Positions 16,811-24,918 of a stretch of 64,000 nucleotides of DNA are shown here, piece by piece. The stretch's first letter is position 1. Each line of letters starts with the position of its first letter. A program made the position numbers and the translations under genes. The stretch is from Lewinella sp. LCG006 (GTDB taxonomy: Bacteria; Bacteroidota; Bacteroidia; Chitinophagales; Saprospiraceae), in assembly GCF_040784935.1 (NCBI RefSeq), contig NZ_CP160680.1, positions 4,755,802 to 4,819,801 of the forward strand, read 5' to 3'. The notes below the pieces were generated by a model. It worked only from the letters and a program-made list of their open reading frames with translations, had not been told where the DNA came from and did no database searches.

Positions 16811-17488
16811 TCAATCCTCCAACAAATCCGGCCTCCGTGCCTGTGTGCGAGCCAGGGCCTGTTCGTAGCGCCACTCCTCAATCTTGGCGGTATTGCCAGA
16901 GCGAAGGATGTCGGGAATGTCTTTTCCTCGAAAAGAGGCAGGGCGAGTATATACCGGAGGGGCCAGCAGATCGTCCTGAAACGAATCCGTCAGTGCCGAT
17001 TGTTCATCGCCCAATACGCCGGGTAGTAATCGCCCGATGGAATCTACCAATACGGCGGCGGCGAGCTCACCACCGCTGAGTACATAATCGCCAATGCTGA
17101 TCTCTCGGGTTACGTAAAGTTCACGGATACGCTCGTCAATGCCCTTGTAGTGGCCACAGATGAGCAAGAGGTTGCCTTTGAGGGAAAGTTGGTTGGCAAT
17201 GGATTGACGGTAACGCTCTCCGTCTGGTGTCAGGAAAATGATCTCATCGTAGGTGCGTTCCTTTTGCAGGTCGTCTATGCAGTTGGCCAGTGGCTCGCAC
17301 ATCATTACCATACCAGCCCCGCCCCCAAATTGATAATCGTCAAGTTGTTTGTGTTTGCCCAGGCCGTAGTCTCGCAGGTTGTGTACCTCCACTTCCAGTA
17401 ATCCTTTTTCCTGTGCCCGCTTCATGATCGAATGCTCAAACGGACTGTGTAATAACTCGGGCATCACAGAAATAATATCAATACGCAT
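16811..17488 (-). CDS. trmD: tRNA (guanine-37-N1)-methyltransferase TrmD
   Basis: The start is at the ATG at 17488 ([20 protein letters not shown]), which matches the family N-terminus. A longer frame to 17536 adds an unconserved tail. The 225-residue SPOUT methyltransferase shows [37 protein letters not shown] and [15 protein letters not shown], which form the trefoil-knot SAM site. It methylates G37 of tRNAs reading CNN codons and prevents frameshifting. In many bacteria trmD is in an rpsP-rimM-trmD-rplS operon. Here rpsP is 1.5 kb away on the other strand, with no rimM or rplS between. Confidence 0.97.
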   Translation of the reverse strand: MRIDIISVMPELLHSPFEHSIMKRAQEKGLLEVEVHNLRDYGLGKHKQLDDYQFGGGAGMVMMCEPLANCIDDLQKERTYDEIIFLTPDGERYRQSIANQLSLKGNLLLICGHYKGIDERIRELYVTREISIGDYVLSGGELAAAVLVDSIGRLLPGVLGDEQSALTDSFQDDLLAPPVYTRPASFRGKDIPDILRSGNTAKIEEWRYEQALARTQARRPDLLED

Positions 17489-17606
17489 AGACGGCTGATT
17501 TTTCGCAAAGCTGACCATTTTTTCTTGCTCAGGCAATTTTTGTGAACCAATTTCTCATCGGGATACAAATGCTCAACCATTGCCTACACTTACTCATCTT
17601 TGGTAG

Positions 17607-17634
17607 TTTGGCGGTAGATGCGCCGCTATTTTTG
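17607..17634 (+). promoter_or_regulatory. Probable promoter of the SH3 protein gene
   Basis: TTTG at 17607-17610 and TATTTTTG at 17627-17634 (fits TAnnTTTG) are 16 bp apart. They lie 24 bp before the ATG at 17658, the layout expected for a Bacteroidota primary sigma factor. Confidence 0.5.
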
Positions 17635-17657
17635 GTCTATCAACAAAACCAAAGAAC

Positions 17658-18743
17658 ATGCGCACCGCACTATTGACCATCATTATCATCAGTGCCCATT
17701 TTTTGTTTGGGCAATATGACGAAGCCTTTTCCACCGTGACTGCTCCTTCGGGGCTCACCTTGCGCGAAGGGCCAGGACTTGACTACGATCGGTTGACCAC
17801 CATCCCATTTAATACCCAGGTAAACCTCATGGAAGACCAAATCAATTACCAGCAAGTAGACACCATTGGTGATATCAGTGGCTATTGGGTACCTGTTCGT
17901 TACCAAAAAAAGGAGGGTTATCTTTTTTCTCCCTACCTCAAAAGAGGCTATTTGTTTACCCCAGCTAATGATGGAGTGAACAAAGATTACCGTATCGTTA
18001 TTCCGGGTATGCGAGTCAGTGCCCTCAACTACGCCCCTGATCTCTACTGGTACGCCCTGATCGCTAAAGCAGGGGAGGAGTACGGTGATTTCCTTTTACA
18101 AAAGGTGGATCCCATTGTAGATTTTGCCCCCATGACCATGGAAGAGCATTACAATTGGGCGTATGAAGAAGGCTTGGTAAGTATGGACTTGGAGGTGTCG
18201 GACGATTATGTTTTCCTCTTCATCGGTACCCAAAAGCCTATCGAAGAGGTAGAAAAAATGGTACAAAAAACCTACTACAATGAGGCCGCTGGTTACCCTG
18301 ATTGGGGGCAATCAATCTATCCCTACCAACAACTTCCCATTTTTGAAGACAAAGATGGGGGCAGATTTGTCCTTTCTGGGCACATTGCCCCTACCAAGAG
18401 CACTTATCAAAGTGGTGATGAAATCGACTATTCTCTTGGAATAAGTTACTGCCGATATCCGGGAGATTACCAGCAGGTGCCTCATCAAGTCCTTACACCA
18501 GAACTCAGTACCTCTACCGTTGAAGAGGCATTGCCTTCTTATTTCTATCATCATCCCCGCATTTTCTGGCAAGGTGATCTCAATGGTGACCAAATGCCAG
18601 ATTTGATCTTCTATCAACCCAATACCAGCGAGTGCTGTGGTGGTTCTGAAAGCTTTTACCTTCTCATGTCTGAGCAAATAAATGGAAACTGGGAGTGGCA
18701 CCGCGCCGCAGAAGATACTTTGGAGAGTTGGGGTGGGTGTTAG
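17658..18743 (+). CDS. Secreted SH3-domain protein of unknown role
   Basis: The 361-residue protein has a signal peptide (MRTALLTIIIISAHFLFG-QYDEA). Residues about 24-95 look like a bacterial SH3 domain (TAPSGLTLREGPGLDYDRL, IPFNTQVNLM, YWVPVRYQKKEGYLFSPYL). The rest is not recognised, but includes DLNGDQMPDLIFYQP near the C-terminus, a Ca2+-loop-like motif as in VCBS/FG-GAP repeats. Such proteins usually act in the periplasm or on the surface, often binding cell-wall peptides. It stands alone, divergent from trmD, with its own promoter. The function is unknown. Confidence 0.75.
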   Translation: MRTALLTIIIISAHFLFGQYDEAFSTVTAPSGLTLREGPGLDYDRLTTIPFNTQVNLMEDQINYQQVDTIGDISGYWVPVRYQKKEGYLFSPYLKRGYLFTPANDGVNKDYRIVIPGMRVSALNYAPDLYWYALIAKAGEEYGDFLLQKVDPIVDFAPMTMEEHYNWAYEEGLVSMDLEVSDDYVFLFIGTQKPIEEVEKMVQKTYYNEAAGYPDWGQSIYPYQQLPIFEDKDGGRFVLSGHIAPTKSTYQSGDEIDYSLGISYCRYPGDYQQVPHQVLTPELSTSTVEEALPSYFYHHPRIFWQGDLNGDQMPDLIFYQPNTSECCGGSESFYLLMSEQINGNWEWHRAAEDTLESWGGC

Positions 18744-18870
18744 TTAGTATACGCTTTGAGCATTACCTACTACGTTTACGAGTTATCGGTAGTTTATCTA
18801 AGAATGTAACGAGCACGCTGACGAGTACCAATAAATTTGGGCAAAAGTTAGTAGATTAATCAAATAAACG

Positions 18871-18878
18871 TATCTTTG
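18871..18878 (+). promoter_or_regulatory. -7 element of rpsP (TATCTTTG)
   Basis: TATCTTTG matches TAnnTTTG and lies 95 bp before rpsP; the same octamer is found before rpsU. The long leader (about 90 nt) could hold control sequences. No clear structure was recognised. Confidence 0.5.
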
Positions 18879-18973
18879 CGGCTCCGCCTGGAAATAGGTG
18901 GAAAAATTTGGCAATCCCGTAGCTTGCTGGACAAGGTAAACGGGGATCATTCAACAAAACAGGACATTTAAAT

Positions 18974-19540
18974 ATGCCAGTTAAAATTCGCTTACAGCGT
19001 AAGGGTCGTAAAAAGCGCCCTTTCTACCACATCGTAGTTGCCGACGCACGTTCACCACGTGATGGCCGTTTTATCTCTAAGTTGGGTACTTACAACCCTA
19101 TGACTAAGCCTGCTACCATTGATATCAATCGTGATGAGGCTTATGAGTGGTTGATGAAAGGTGCACAACCTACCGATACCGTTCGCGCTATCCTTCGTTT
19201 CAAAGGTGTATTGTACCGCAAGCACTTGATGCGTGGTGTACTTAAGGGTGCACTTACCCAAGAAGAAGCTGATACAAAATGGCAAGCTTGGATTGATGCA
19301 AAAGAAGACAAAGTGGCTGCTCGCCGCGATGCTGCACTTGCTGAGATCGAAAACTTCCACGCTAAATTGCTAGGAGAAGCACCAGTAATTGTTGAAGCGG
19401 CTCCTGTAGTTGAAGAAGCTCCTGTTGCGGAAGAAACTGCTCCTGAAGCAGAGGCTCCTGCTGAAGAAGCACCAGTAGCAGAAGCTGCTGCGGAAGAGGC
19501 TCCAGCTGCGGAAGAAGAAGAAAAGCAAGACGAGGCTTAA
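18974..19540 (+). CDS. rpsP: 30S ribosomal protein S16 with long acidic C-terminal tail
   Basis: Residues 1-80 are a standard S16 ([62 protein letters not shown]), a primary binder of 16S rRNA. The protein continues to 188 residues, twice the usual length of 80-90. The extra part is a linker ([22 protein letters not shown]) followed by an Ala/Glu/Pro-rich tail of about 60 residues. Extended S16 proteins occur across Bacteroidota. The tail's job is unknown. A TAnnTTTG element lies upstream and a strong terminator follows at 19567, so it is transcribed alone. Confidence 0.97.
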   Translation: MPVKIRLQRKGRKKRPFYHIVVADARSPRDGRFISKLGTYNPMTKPATIDINRDEAYEWLMKGAQPTDTVRAILRFKGVLYRKHLMRGVLKGALTQEEADTKWQAWIDAKEDKVAARRDAALAEIENFHAKLLGEAPVIVEAAPVVEEAPVAEETAPEAEAPAEEAPVAEAAAEEAPAAEEEEKQDEA

Positions 19541-19566
19541 TCCTTGTTTCGAATAAAGTTTACGGA

Positions 19567-19600
19567 GGGCTTATCTGCAAATCGCAGGTAAGCCCTTTTT
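19567..19600 (+). terminator. rpsP intrinsic terminator
   Basis: GGGCTTATCTGC and GCAGGTAAGCCC form a 12-bp stem with one G-U-type pair and a 5-nt loop, then TTTTT. It begins 27 bp after the rpsP stop. Confidence 0.88.
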
Positions 19601-19602
19601 AG

Positions 19603-19727
19603 TGACGGATCCAAAATAACTTATTCCACTTTTGATTCGCTAAAATTTTCTAAGCAAGCAACTAAAAGGAGCTTGCGTGAAAATATTCGCGAATCGTTGA
19701 AAAAAATGGAATAAGTTATTTCCGTCA
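19603..19727. repeat. Foldback element, AAATAACTTATTCCA family, copy 1
   Basis: AAATAACTTATTCCA (19614-19628) is perfectly inverted at 19707-19721. TGACGG flanks both ends, the left end with a 5-nt insertion. Inner segments also pair (GATTCGC/GCGAATC, GCAAGC/GCTTGC). A second copy with nearly the same ends is at 48453-48576. It looks like a MITE-type repeat. Confidence 0.7.
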
Positions 19728-19763
19728 AATTACTAAGTTAGAATTTAACGTCCGAAATTATTT

Positions 19764-19789
19764 TTTGCAAAATACACAATGTATATTTG
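19764..19789 (+). promoter_or_regulatory. Probable promoter of the 19894 gene
   Basis: TTTG (19764-19767) and TATATTTG (19782-19789) fit the Bacteroidota -33/-7 pattern, though the 14-bp spacing is short. Initiation would give a leader of about 95 nt containing the hairpin at 19835-19870. Confidence 0.4.
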
Positions 19790-19834
19790 CAACGGCTTCC
19801 TAAAAGCCATACTTTATTCCAAAATTATTGCAGT

Positions 19835-19877
19835 GAACCTGGTAGTGCCGAATGTCGCACTACCAGGTTCGCTTTTA
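19835..19877 (+). promoter_or_regulatory. Leader hairpin with perfect 14-bp stem before the 19894 gene
   Basis: GAACCTGGTAGTGC (19835-19848) pairs perfectly with GCACTACCAGGTTC (19857-19870), with an 8-nt loop, then GCTTTTATAAAA. It ends only about 20 nt before the start codon. It may be an attenuator, a 5' stabiliser, or just the end of an upstream transcript. Confidence 0.5.
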
Positions 19878-19893
19878 TAAAAAATAGCTTAGG

Positions 19894-21291
19894 ATGTATG
19901 AGTTAATGCCAGAATATCTGGAAAGATTAGAAACCATCGCCGGAGAAATCCAGGCGAGTGAAGTCCTGCAACAGTACCTCGAAGAGGAAGAGGAAGAGTA
20001 CTTCAATACCCTCAAAGAAACCTTTGAGCCCAATATCAATTTGGTCTACCAGGATGTAGCCACCCATCATCCGCTACAGTTGATCCATCTTGAGCGTATT
20101 CTGCTGGATCCTGCTTTCGAAGGATTGTTTTTACCGCGTATTCTTGGGTTCAGTGTACTACGAGGGACGGTTGATCACCGCTACAAGTATACACGGCCTC
20201 AACATCACTTTCAGGACATTCTCCTGGCTATTTGTAATTCGGCCAATTTTGATATTCTCAAGAAACGGATTGGACAGACCATTCAGATTGGTTTTGCACT
20301 AAGCAGTGATATTTGGGTCACCAACCTGATCAATGCCATTGATAACCGTCGGGTTCGTCACTATTTGCAAGGTTTGAAATCAGATCGGCTGCGTGTAGTT
20401 GAGGAGCGCCAACGTGATTACGCCCGCTACAATCGTCAGTTCCTGAGCGAAAATTACCTGTCGGTGGTATTCCCAGACACTCCAGCGGAACTGACCATCG
20501 AGTATGCTGGTCTAGAGCGTTTCCTCCTTTACCGTATCAACACCCAAGAGGATAATACCTCACTGATTGCTCCCCTGGATGAATTTGTGAGCAGTGAAGC
20601 CCTCATTGGTACACCTGAGCATATGAAGGTGGTAACCCTTTATGGTGCATTTTTTACTTTACCGGATGATAGCGAGGTCGTGGTCAGCGAAGCGATTGAG
20701 AAAATGCGCGCTTCCTTGCCTGATGCGGATGAAGCGCAATTGGAATTTTTGCTCTACCTCCATGCCCACGAAGAGGTGAAGCTGACGCCTGAAGCTGATC
20801 TCAATCTAGCAGCCCTGTACGATCGTCAGATCGACGATCAGCTCAGTGGTTATTTCAACATCATTGAGAAAATCCACACGGAAGGCTACACCAATGAGTC
20901 GACCCAAGAAGCTATCCGGGAGGCTTATTTGAATCACGAAGGGCTTTCTTCGTTTAATGAAGGTATTCGCCGGACCATTTACAGCTACTTTTCCACTTTT
21001 GTGAAAAACCTTGAAGTATCGGATTACCCGGAATATTTTGAGATCACCAAGCTGTTTGCCGTTTATATGGGCTTGTTTGGCAACCAGCAGTTCAACCAGG
21101 ATCTCAAAGAGCTTTCTATGGCTTATATCCGTAAGTTGCTTAAAGTTTACACGGATAAGCGCGGTAAGGACTATCAGGATATCAAGAAGTTTGTTTCTGC
21201 TACCTTCCTTGATTTTGGCTTCCTGACGGACAAAGAAATTGTCAACCTCTTCAAAACACGCCGTAAGCGTAAGAAGAAAGAGGACGAATAG
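19894..21291 (+). CDS. Conserved-looking cytoplasmic protein of unknown function
   Basis: The 465-residue product is soluble, with no signal peptide or clear membrane segment. The N-terminus is acidic and probably helical (QYLEEEEEEYFNTLKETF), the middle has ILLDPAFEGLFLPRILGFSVLRG and HHFQDILLAICNSANFD, and the C-terminus is very basic (FKTRRKRKKKEDE). I recognise no domain. The mostly helical, Leu-rich pattern might suggest a scaffold or nucleic-acid-associated protein, but this is weak. It has its own promoter-like sequence and leader hairpin, and a strong terminator at 21309, so it is probably monocistronic. Codon use looks like that of its neighbours. Confidence 0.75.
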   Translation: MYELMPEYLERLETIAGEIQASEVLQQYLEEEEEEYFNTLKETFEPNINLVYQDVATHHPLQLIHLERILLDPAFEGLFLPRILGFSVLRGTVDHRYKYTRPQHHFQDILLAICNSANFDILKKRIGQTIQIGFALSSDIWVTNLINAIDNRRVRHYLQGLKSDRLRVVEERQRDYARYNRQFLSENYLSVVFPDTPAELTIEYAGLERFLLYRINTQEDNTSLIAPLDEFVSSEALIGTPEHMKVVTLYGAFFTLPDDSEVVVSEAIEKMRASLPDADEAQLEFLLYLHAHEEVKLTPEADLNLAALYDRQIDDQLSGYFNIIEKIHTEGYTNESTQEAIREAYLNHEGLSSFNEGIRRTIYSYFSTFVKNLEVSDYPEYFEITKLFAVYMGLFGNQQFNQDLKELSMAYIRKLLKVYTDKRGKDYQDIKKFVSATFLDFGFLTDKEIVNLFKTRRKRKKKEDE

Positions 21292-21302
21292 TGAGGTATT
21301 CA

Positions 21303-21335
21303 AAAAAAGCCGCAAGCATTGCTTGCGGCTTTTTT
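21303..21335 (+). terminator. Intrinsic terminator after the 19894 gene
   Basis: GCCGCAAGC and GCTTGCGGC form a perfect 9-bp stem with a 3-nt loop. It is flanked by an A-run and a T-run (AAAAAA/TTTTTT), so it can work in both directions. Confidence 0.9.
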
Positions 21336-21436
21336 GATGAATAGAAGTTAAGTACTCAAAAGTATTGTGTAAGGCACGGAATTTGTTAAATTGGGCACGA
21401 TTAACCAATACGCTTTAGTCGTTAAAGTTCCCTCCT

Positions 21437-23500
21437 ATGCGTTTGAGTACCCTTGACTGGGGCATCATTGCCGCCTTTTTTCTTTTTTCTCTGGTAATTG
21501 GGGTCTGGACCTCGCGGCGAGCCGGCAAGGGCTTTGCTGAATTTTTCCTTTCTGGCCGTGGAATGCCCTGGTGGCTACTGGGGATCAGTATGGTAGCTAC
21601 TACCTTTAGCGCGGACACTCCAAACCTTGTAGCCGATATTGTGCGCCAAAATGGGGTGGCGGGCAACTGGGTATGGTGGGCTTTCCTCCTTACCGGAATG
21701 CTGACTGTTTTCTTGTACGCGAAACTATGGCGTAGGTCAGGCGTATTAACGGATCTCGAATTCTACGAACTGCGCTATAGCGGCAAACCCGCTTCTTTTC
21801 TACGGGGCTTTCGTGCTGTTTACTTGGGGGTGGTTTTTAATGTCATGATCATGGCTACCGTCTGTTTGGCCGCGATCAAAATAGGCGGGGTCCTCCTGGG
21901 CCTGACTCCCGTGCAAACGGTCTTGATAGCCTCGGTGGTAACCGTCATTTACACCAGCATGGGAGGGCTAAGAGGAGTGATCATTACTGACTTTTTTCAG
22001 TTTGCATTGGCCATGGGGGGCATGGTTTGGGCTGCGATGATCATCCTGGATCGGCCGGACATACAGGGGCTGGATAGCCTCCTGGCGCACCCTAACCTGC
22101 AAGGTAAGCTAAGCTTTCTTCCTGATTTTAATAATTGGGAAGTGGTCTGGCCCTTGTTTATATTACCGTTAGCGGTGCAGTGGTGGTCAGTCTGGTACCC
22201 GGGAGCAGAACCTGGTGGTGGTGGCTACATAGCCCAGCGGATGCTGTCGGCAAAAAATGAGAAGCATGCGATCGGGGCAACCTTGTTGTTCAATATTACG
22301 CACTATGCACTGCGTCCCTGGCCTTGGTTGCTCATCGCACTGGCTTCATTGATCTACTATCCACTAAAAGTTGATCCCAGTCCGGCAACGCCACAAGTAT
22401 ACGTACATGCGGATGCTGCGGATTTTCTAAATAAGCATCTAGACGAGGAAGCTCTGCCTGTTTTAGCGCAAGGACTCGCTTACCAGGTGGCACAAAATGC
22501 AGGTGGAGAAAAGCAGGTAGATTATCAGCGCTTGGAAAAAATAGTGCAAGAACATCCTATGTCACTAGAAGTACGCTCGCTGGCTTACATCTTTTATGAA
22601 AAAAACAAAGGCACTGCCGAGCAAGCAAAGTGGACGGACCCCTTGTCGGAGGAAGGCTTGGTCTACATTCACCTGGCGAAACCCGATATCGCATTAAACA
22701 AACTGGGGCACGATCTTGGGTTTTCACTGATGTTGCAGTTTATGCCTTCTGGCTTGCTAGGACTTTTGCTCGCTGCCCTGATTGCTGCTTTCATGTCGAC
22801 GATTTCTACGCACCTCAATTGGGGAGCTTCTTATTTGGTCAACGACGTATACCGACGTTTCGTTAAACCAACAGCGACGGAGCAAGAACAAGTATTGTTG
22901 GGGCGTGTGATGACGGTGGTGCTGATGGCACTCGCGGCCTTATTGGCCCTGGCGTTGGAAGATGCCCTGGCGGCTTTCAATATTATCCTGCAAATTGGTG
23001 CCGGTACGGGATTGTTGTTTATTCTACGTTGGTTTTGGTGGCGCATCAATGCCTACTCGGAAATTGCAGCCATGTTTATTTCCTTCTTCGTAGCCGTGTA
23101 TTTCGAATTTTTACACCCGACTGATCTGCCTGATCATGCCCGATTGGTGTACAGTGTAGGCATTACGACCGTGGGTTGGGTAGTCGTAACTTTTCTGACG
23201 CGACCTACTGCCAAAGACACCCTCATTCGTTTTTACCGCCTCATCAGGCCGCACTCTGCTGGCTGGGATGCGGTTATTCAGTATGCGAAAAAAGCGGAAG
23301 AATTGGCCGCACCCATTCCCACCAGCTCCTTTATGCTGGAGTTGACCTGTATGTTTGCTGGCTGCTTTTTGGTCTATGGATTATTGTTTAGCACTGGCTT
23401 CCTTCTTTACGGCGCACTTGGTCAAGCAGCCATAAGTTTATTGTTGTCCGTACTGTCAGGTTGGGTGATTTACCACAACTGGTCAAAAATTCAGCAATAG
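21437..23500 (+). CDS. Sodium:solute symporter (SSS family) with soluble insertion
   Basis: The 687-residue membrane protein begins with the SSS pattern: DWGIIAAFFLFSLVIGVW, then FAEFFLSGRGMPWWLLGISMVATTFSADTPN, where Ser/Thr residues near the Na+ site are conserved, and later VIYTSMGGLRGVIITDFFQF. About 12-14 helices are visible. After the HYALRPWPWLLIALASL helix comes a soluble stretch of roughly 100 residues (about 315-425; HADAADFLNKHLDEEALPVLAQ, MSLEVRSLAYIFYEKNKG) that is not typical of SSS transporters. Then FMPSGLLGLLLAALIAAFMSTISTHLNWGASYLVND resumes the core. It imports a small solute with Na+. The substrate is unknown. Confidence 0.9.
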   Translation: MRLSTLDWGIIAAFFLFSLVIGVWTSRRAGKGFAEFFLSGRGMPWWLLGISMVATTFSADTPNLVADIVRQNGVAGNWVWWAFLLTGMLTVFLYAKLWRRSGVLTDLEFYELRYSGKPASFLRGFRAVYLGVVFNVMIMATVCLAAIKIGGVLLGLTPVQTVLIASVVTVIYTSMGGLRGVIITDFFQFALAMGGMVWAAMIILDRPDIQGLDSLLAHPNLQGKLSFLPDFNNWEVVWPLFILPLAVQWWSVWYPGAEPGGGGYIAQRMLSAKNEKHAIGATLLFNITHYALRPWPWLLIALASLIYYPLKVDPSPATPQVYVHADAADFLNKHLDEEALPVLAQGLAYQVAQNAGGEKQVDYQRLEKIVQEHPMSLEVRSLAYIFYEKNKGTAEQAKWTDPLSEEGLVYIHLAKPDIALNKLGHDLGFSLMLQFMPSGLLGLLLAALIAAFMSTISTHLNWGASYLVNDVYRRFVKPTATEQEQVLLGRVMTVVLMALAALLALALEDALAAFNIILQIGAGTGLLFILRWFWWRINAYSEIAAMFISFFVAVYFEFLHPTDLPDHARLVYSVGITTVGWVVVTFLTRPTAKDTLIRFYRLIRPHSAGWDAVIQYAKKAEELAAPIPTSSFMLELTCMFAGCFLVYGLLFSTGFLLYGALGQAAISLLLSVLSGWVIYHNWSKIQQ

Positions 23501-23732
23501 CGCAGTCGGCAGTAATTTGCAACGATGCAGAGCTAAGATAATGATGTTAAAATGCTTGGGTAGACGAACTAAAATCTGTGCTAAGGAGTTTTTATGTCAA
23601 GCAATCATTTGTTGTTAAAATTTGGATTATTTATTTTTTCCAAAATATAATTCGTATTTTTAGCATCGGATGGAATAAGAATTGCAATTATGTTTTTATT
23701 TCTGTTGCCTAATCGTTTTATCATCAAACTCA

Positions 23733-23972
23733 ATGCTCATGAATCGTAGGTCTCTCAAGCAGAGGTTATTAAGGACCCGTATTGCCCTCAAACAGACCCT
23801 AAATCGAATTTTGGACATTAACCGTAAGCGAAAAGCACTCAATGATTTAGTTGAATTCAAAGAACATTCCGCCAAATTGGAAGATGAATTGAAAGTGCTG
23901 AATCAACTAGCGTCAAATCAGGCTAGCTTAGTCAGGAAATACGAAAATGATTTGGCCGTTTCCGACGCCTAA
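23733..23972 (+). CDS. Small basic coiled-coil protein, unknown
   Basis: The first in-frame ATG at 23733 (or the one at 23739) gives about 79 residues. The N-terminal half is very basic (MNRRSLKQRLLRTRIALKQTLNRI) and the second half is heptad-rich (LVEFKEHSAKLEDELKVLNQLASNQASLV). This looks like a coiled coil, possibly nucleic-acid-associated. No family is recognised. A longer frame to 23682 would need a non-ATG start. A good terminator begins 36 bp after the stop, which supports a real transcription unit. Confidence 0.5.
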   Translation: MLMNRRSLKQRLLRTRIALKQTLNRILDINRKRKALNDLVEFKEHSAKLEDELKVLNQLASNQASLVRKYENDLAVSDA

Positions 23973-24007
23973 ATCAAACCAGCTTAACAGTAATGTTCGG
24001 CGAACCA

Positions 24008-24047
24008 ATGGGGCTATCTTCAACAGAAGGTAGCCCATTTCTTTTTT
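24008..24047 (+). terminator. Intrinsic terminator after the small coiled-coil gene
   Basis: ATGGGGCTATCTT pairs with AAGGTAGCCCAT with a 6-nt loop; the stem core GGGCTAYCTT is strong. TTCTTTTTT follows. Confidence 0.8.
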
Positions 24048-24052
24048 GGGTA

Positions 24053-24210
24053 TAGTCCTCCAAGGCAGGATTTGTGAATTCTGACTTGCCCTTTTCCCGT
24101 CTCGCTGCGTTAAAAAGCCTCGCCAACGCGCTGCGTTGCCTACGTTTTTTGCCTTGCGAGTCGAGAAAATAGCGGCGTCATCTTTCCACAAATCCTGCCT
24201 TGACGGACTA
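24053..24210. repeat. 158-bp foldback element with 24-bp terminal arms
   Basis: The left arm TAGTCCTCCAAGGCAGGATT, continuing TGTG (24053-24076), is inverted at 24187-24210 with two mismatches. Inner parts are GC-rich and contain CGCTGCGTT-like repeats (near 24104 and 24131). No gene is seen here. It looks like a MITE or composite palindromic repeat. Confidence 0.7.
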
Positions 24211-24375
24211 TGAAAATGCTGCTACTCATTCTGCCAAAATCCCGGACATATTCTAACGTATTATTTGCGCTAATGATGAAGCGCTGACAAAATATCGAGC
24301 AAAATGATGAACAATTCACCACCCTCTGTTTGTTAGGTGTGCAGGAATAAAATAAACTTATTCCGTCAGCCGTAT

Positions 24376-24918
24376 ATGAACACGTTTTCAATCGACCAGG
24401 AGGTAATAAAAAGTATGCTTACCAACGAAGGGAGCAGCCTTTGGGATCTTACCTTTGAGCAACCAGTGTTGTTGGTTTTTTTGCGGCACTTTGGCTGTAC
24501 GTTTTGCCGAGAAGCACTCAGTGATATTGCAAAGATTAAGCCTCGAATAGAAGCATCAGGTATTCAGGTGATTTTTGTACACATGACAGATAACAAGATT
24601 GCTGACCGTTACTTTCAACGGTATCAACTTGCGGGTGCTGTACATATCAGCGATCCAGAATGTGAATATTACGCACAATTCGGGCTGGTCAAAGGCAATT
24701 TTACCCAGTTATTCGGCTTGCAATCCTGGATACGAGGATTTCAGTCGGGTATCATTGAAGGAAATGGTTTGAGTTACAAGCAAATAGGAGATGGTTTCCA
24801 AATGCCTGGTGTCTTTGTCCTTCAGGAAGGTAAAATAAAGGACGCTTTCGTGCACCGTCTTTCGCATGATCGACCAGATTATGAAAGCTTGATTACAAAT
24901 TGTTGTGAAATTAATTGA
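24376..24918 (+). CDS. Thioredoxin-fold AhpC/TSA-like redox protein (SelL/PRXL2-type)
   Basis: The start is at the ATG at 24376 (MNTFSIDQEV); an upstream start would add an unconserved tail. The 180-residue product has the core VLLVFLRHFGCTFCREALSD, with a CxxC pair (Cys41, Cys44) in the place of the peroxiredoxin active site, followed by VIFVHMTDN. The C-terminal MPGVFVLQEGKIKDAF is the cis-Pro loop region of a thioredoxin fold. This fits the AhpC/TSA-2 antioxidant group. The likely role is thiol-disulfide or peroxide chemistry in the cytoplasm. It is convergent with the methyltransferase gene and overlaps it by 8 bp. Confidence 0.8.
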   Translation: MNTFSIDQEVIKSMLTNEGSSLWDLTFEQPVLLVFLRHFGCTFCREALSDIAKIKPRIEASGIQVIFVHMTDNKIADRYFQRYQLAGAVHISDPECEYYAQFGLVKGNFTQLFGLQSWIRGFQSGIIEGNGLSYKQIGDGFQMPGVFVLQEGKIKDAFVHRLSHDRPDYESLITNCCEIN

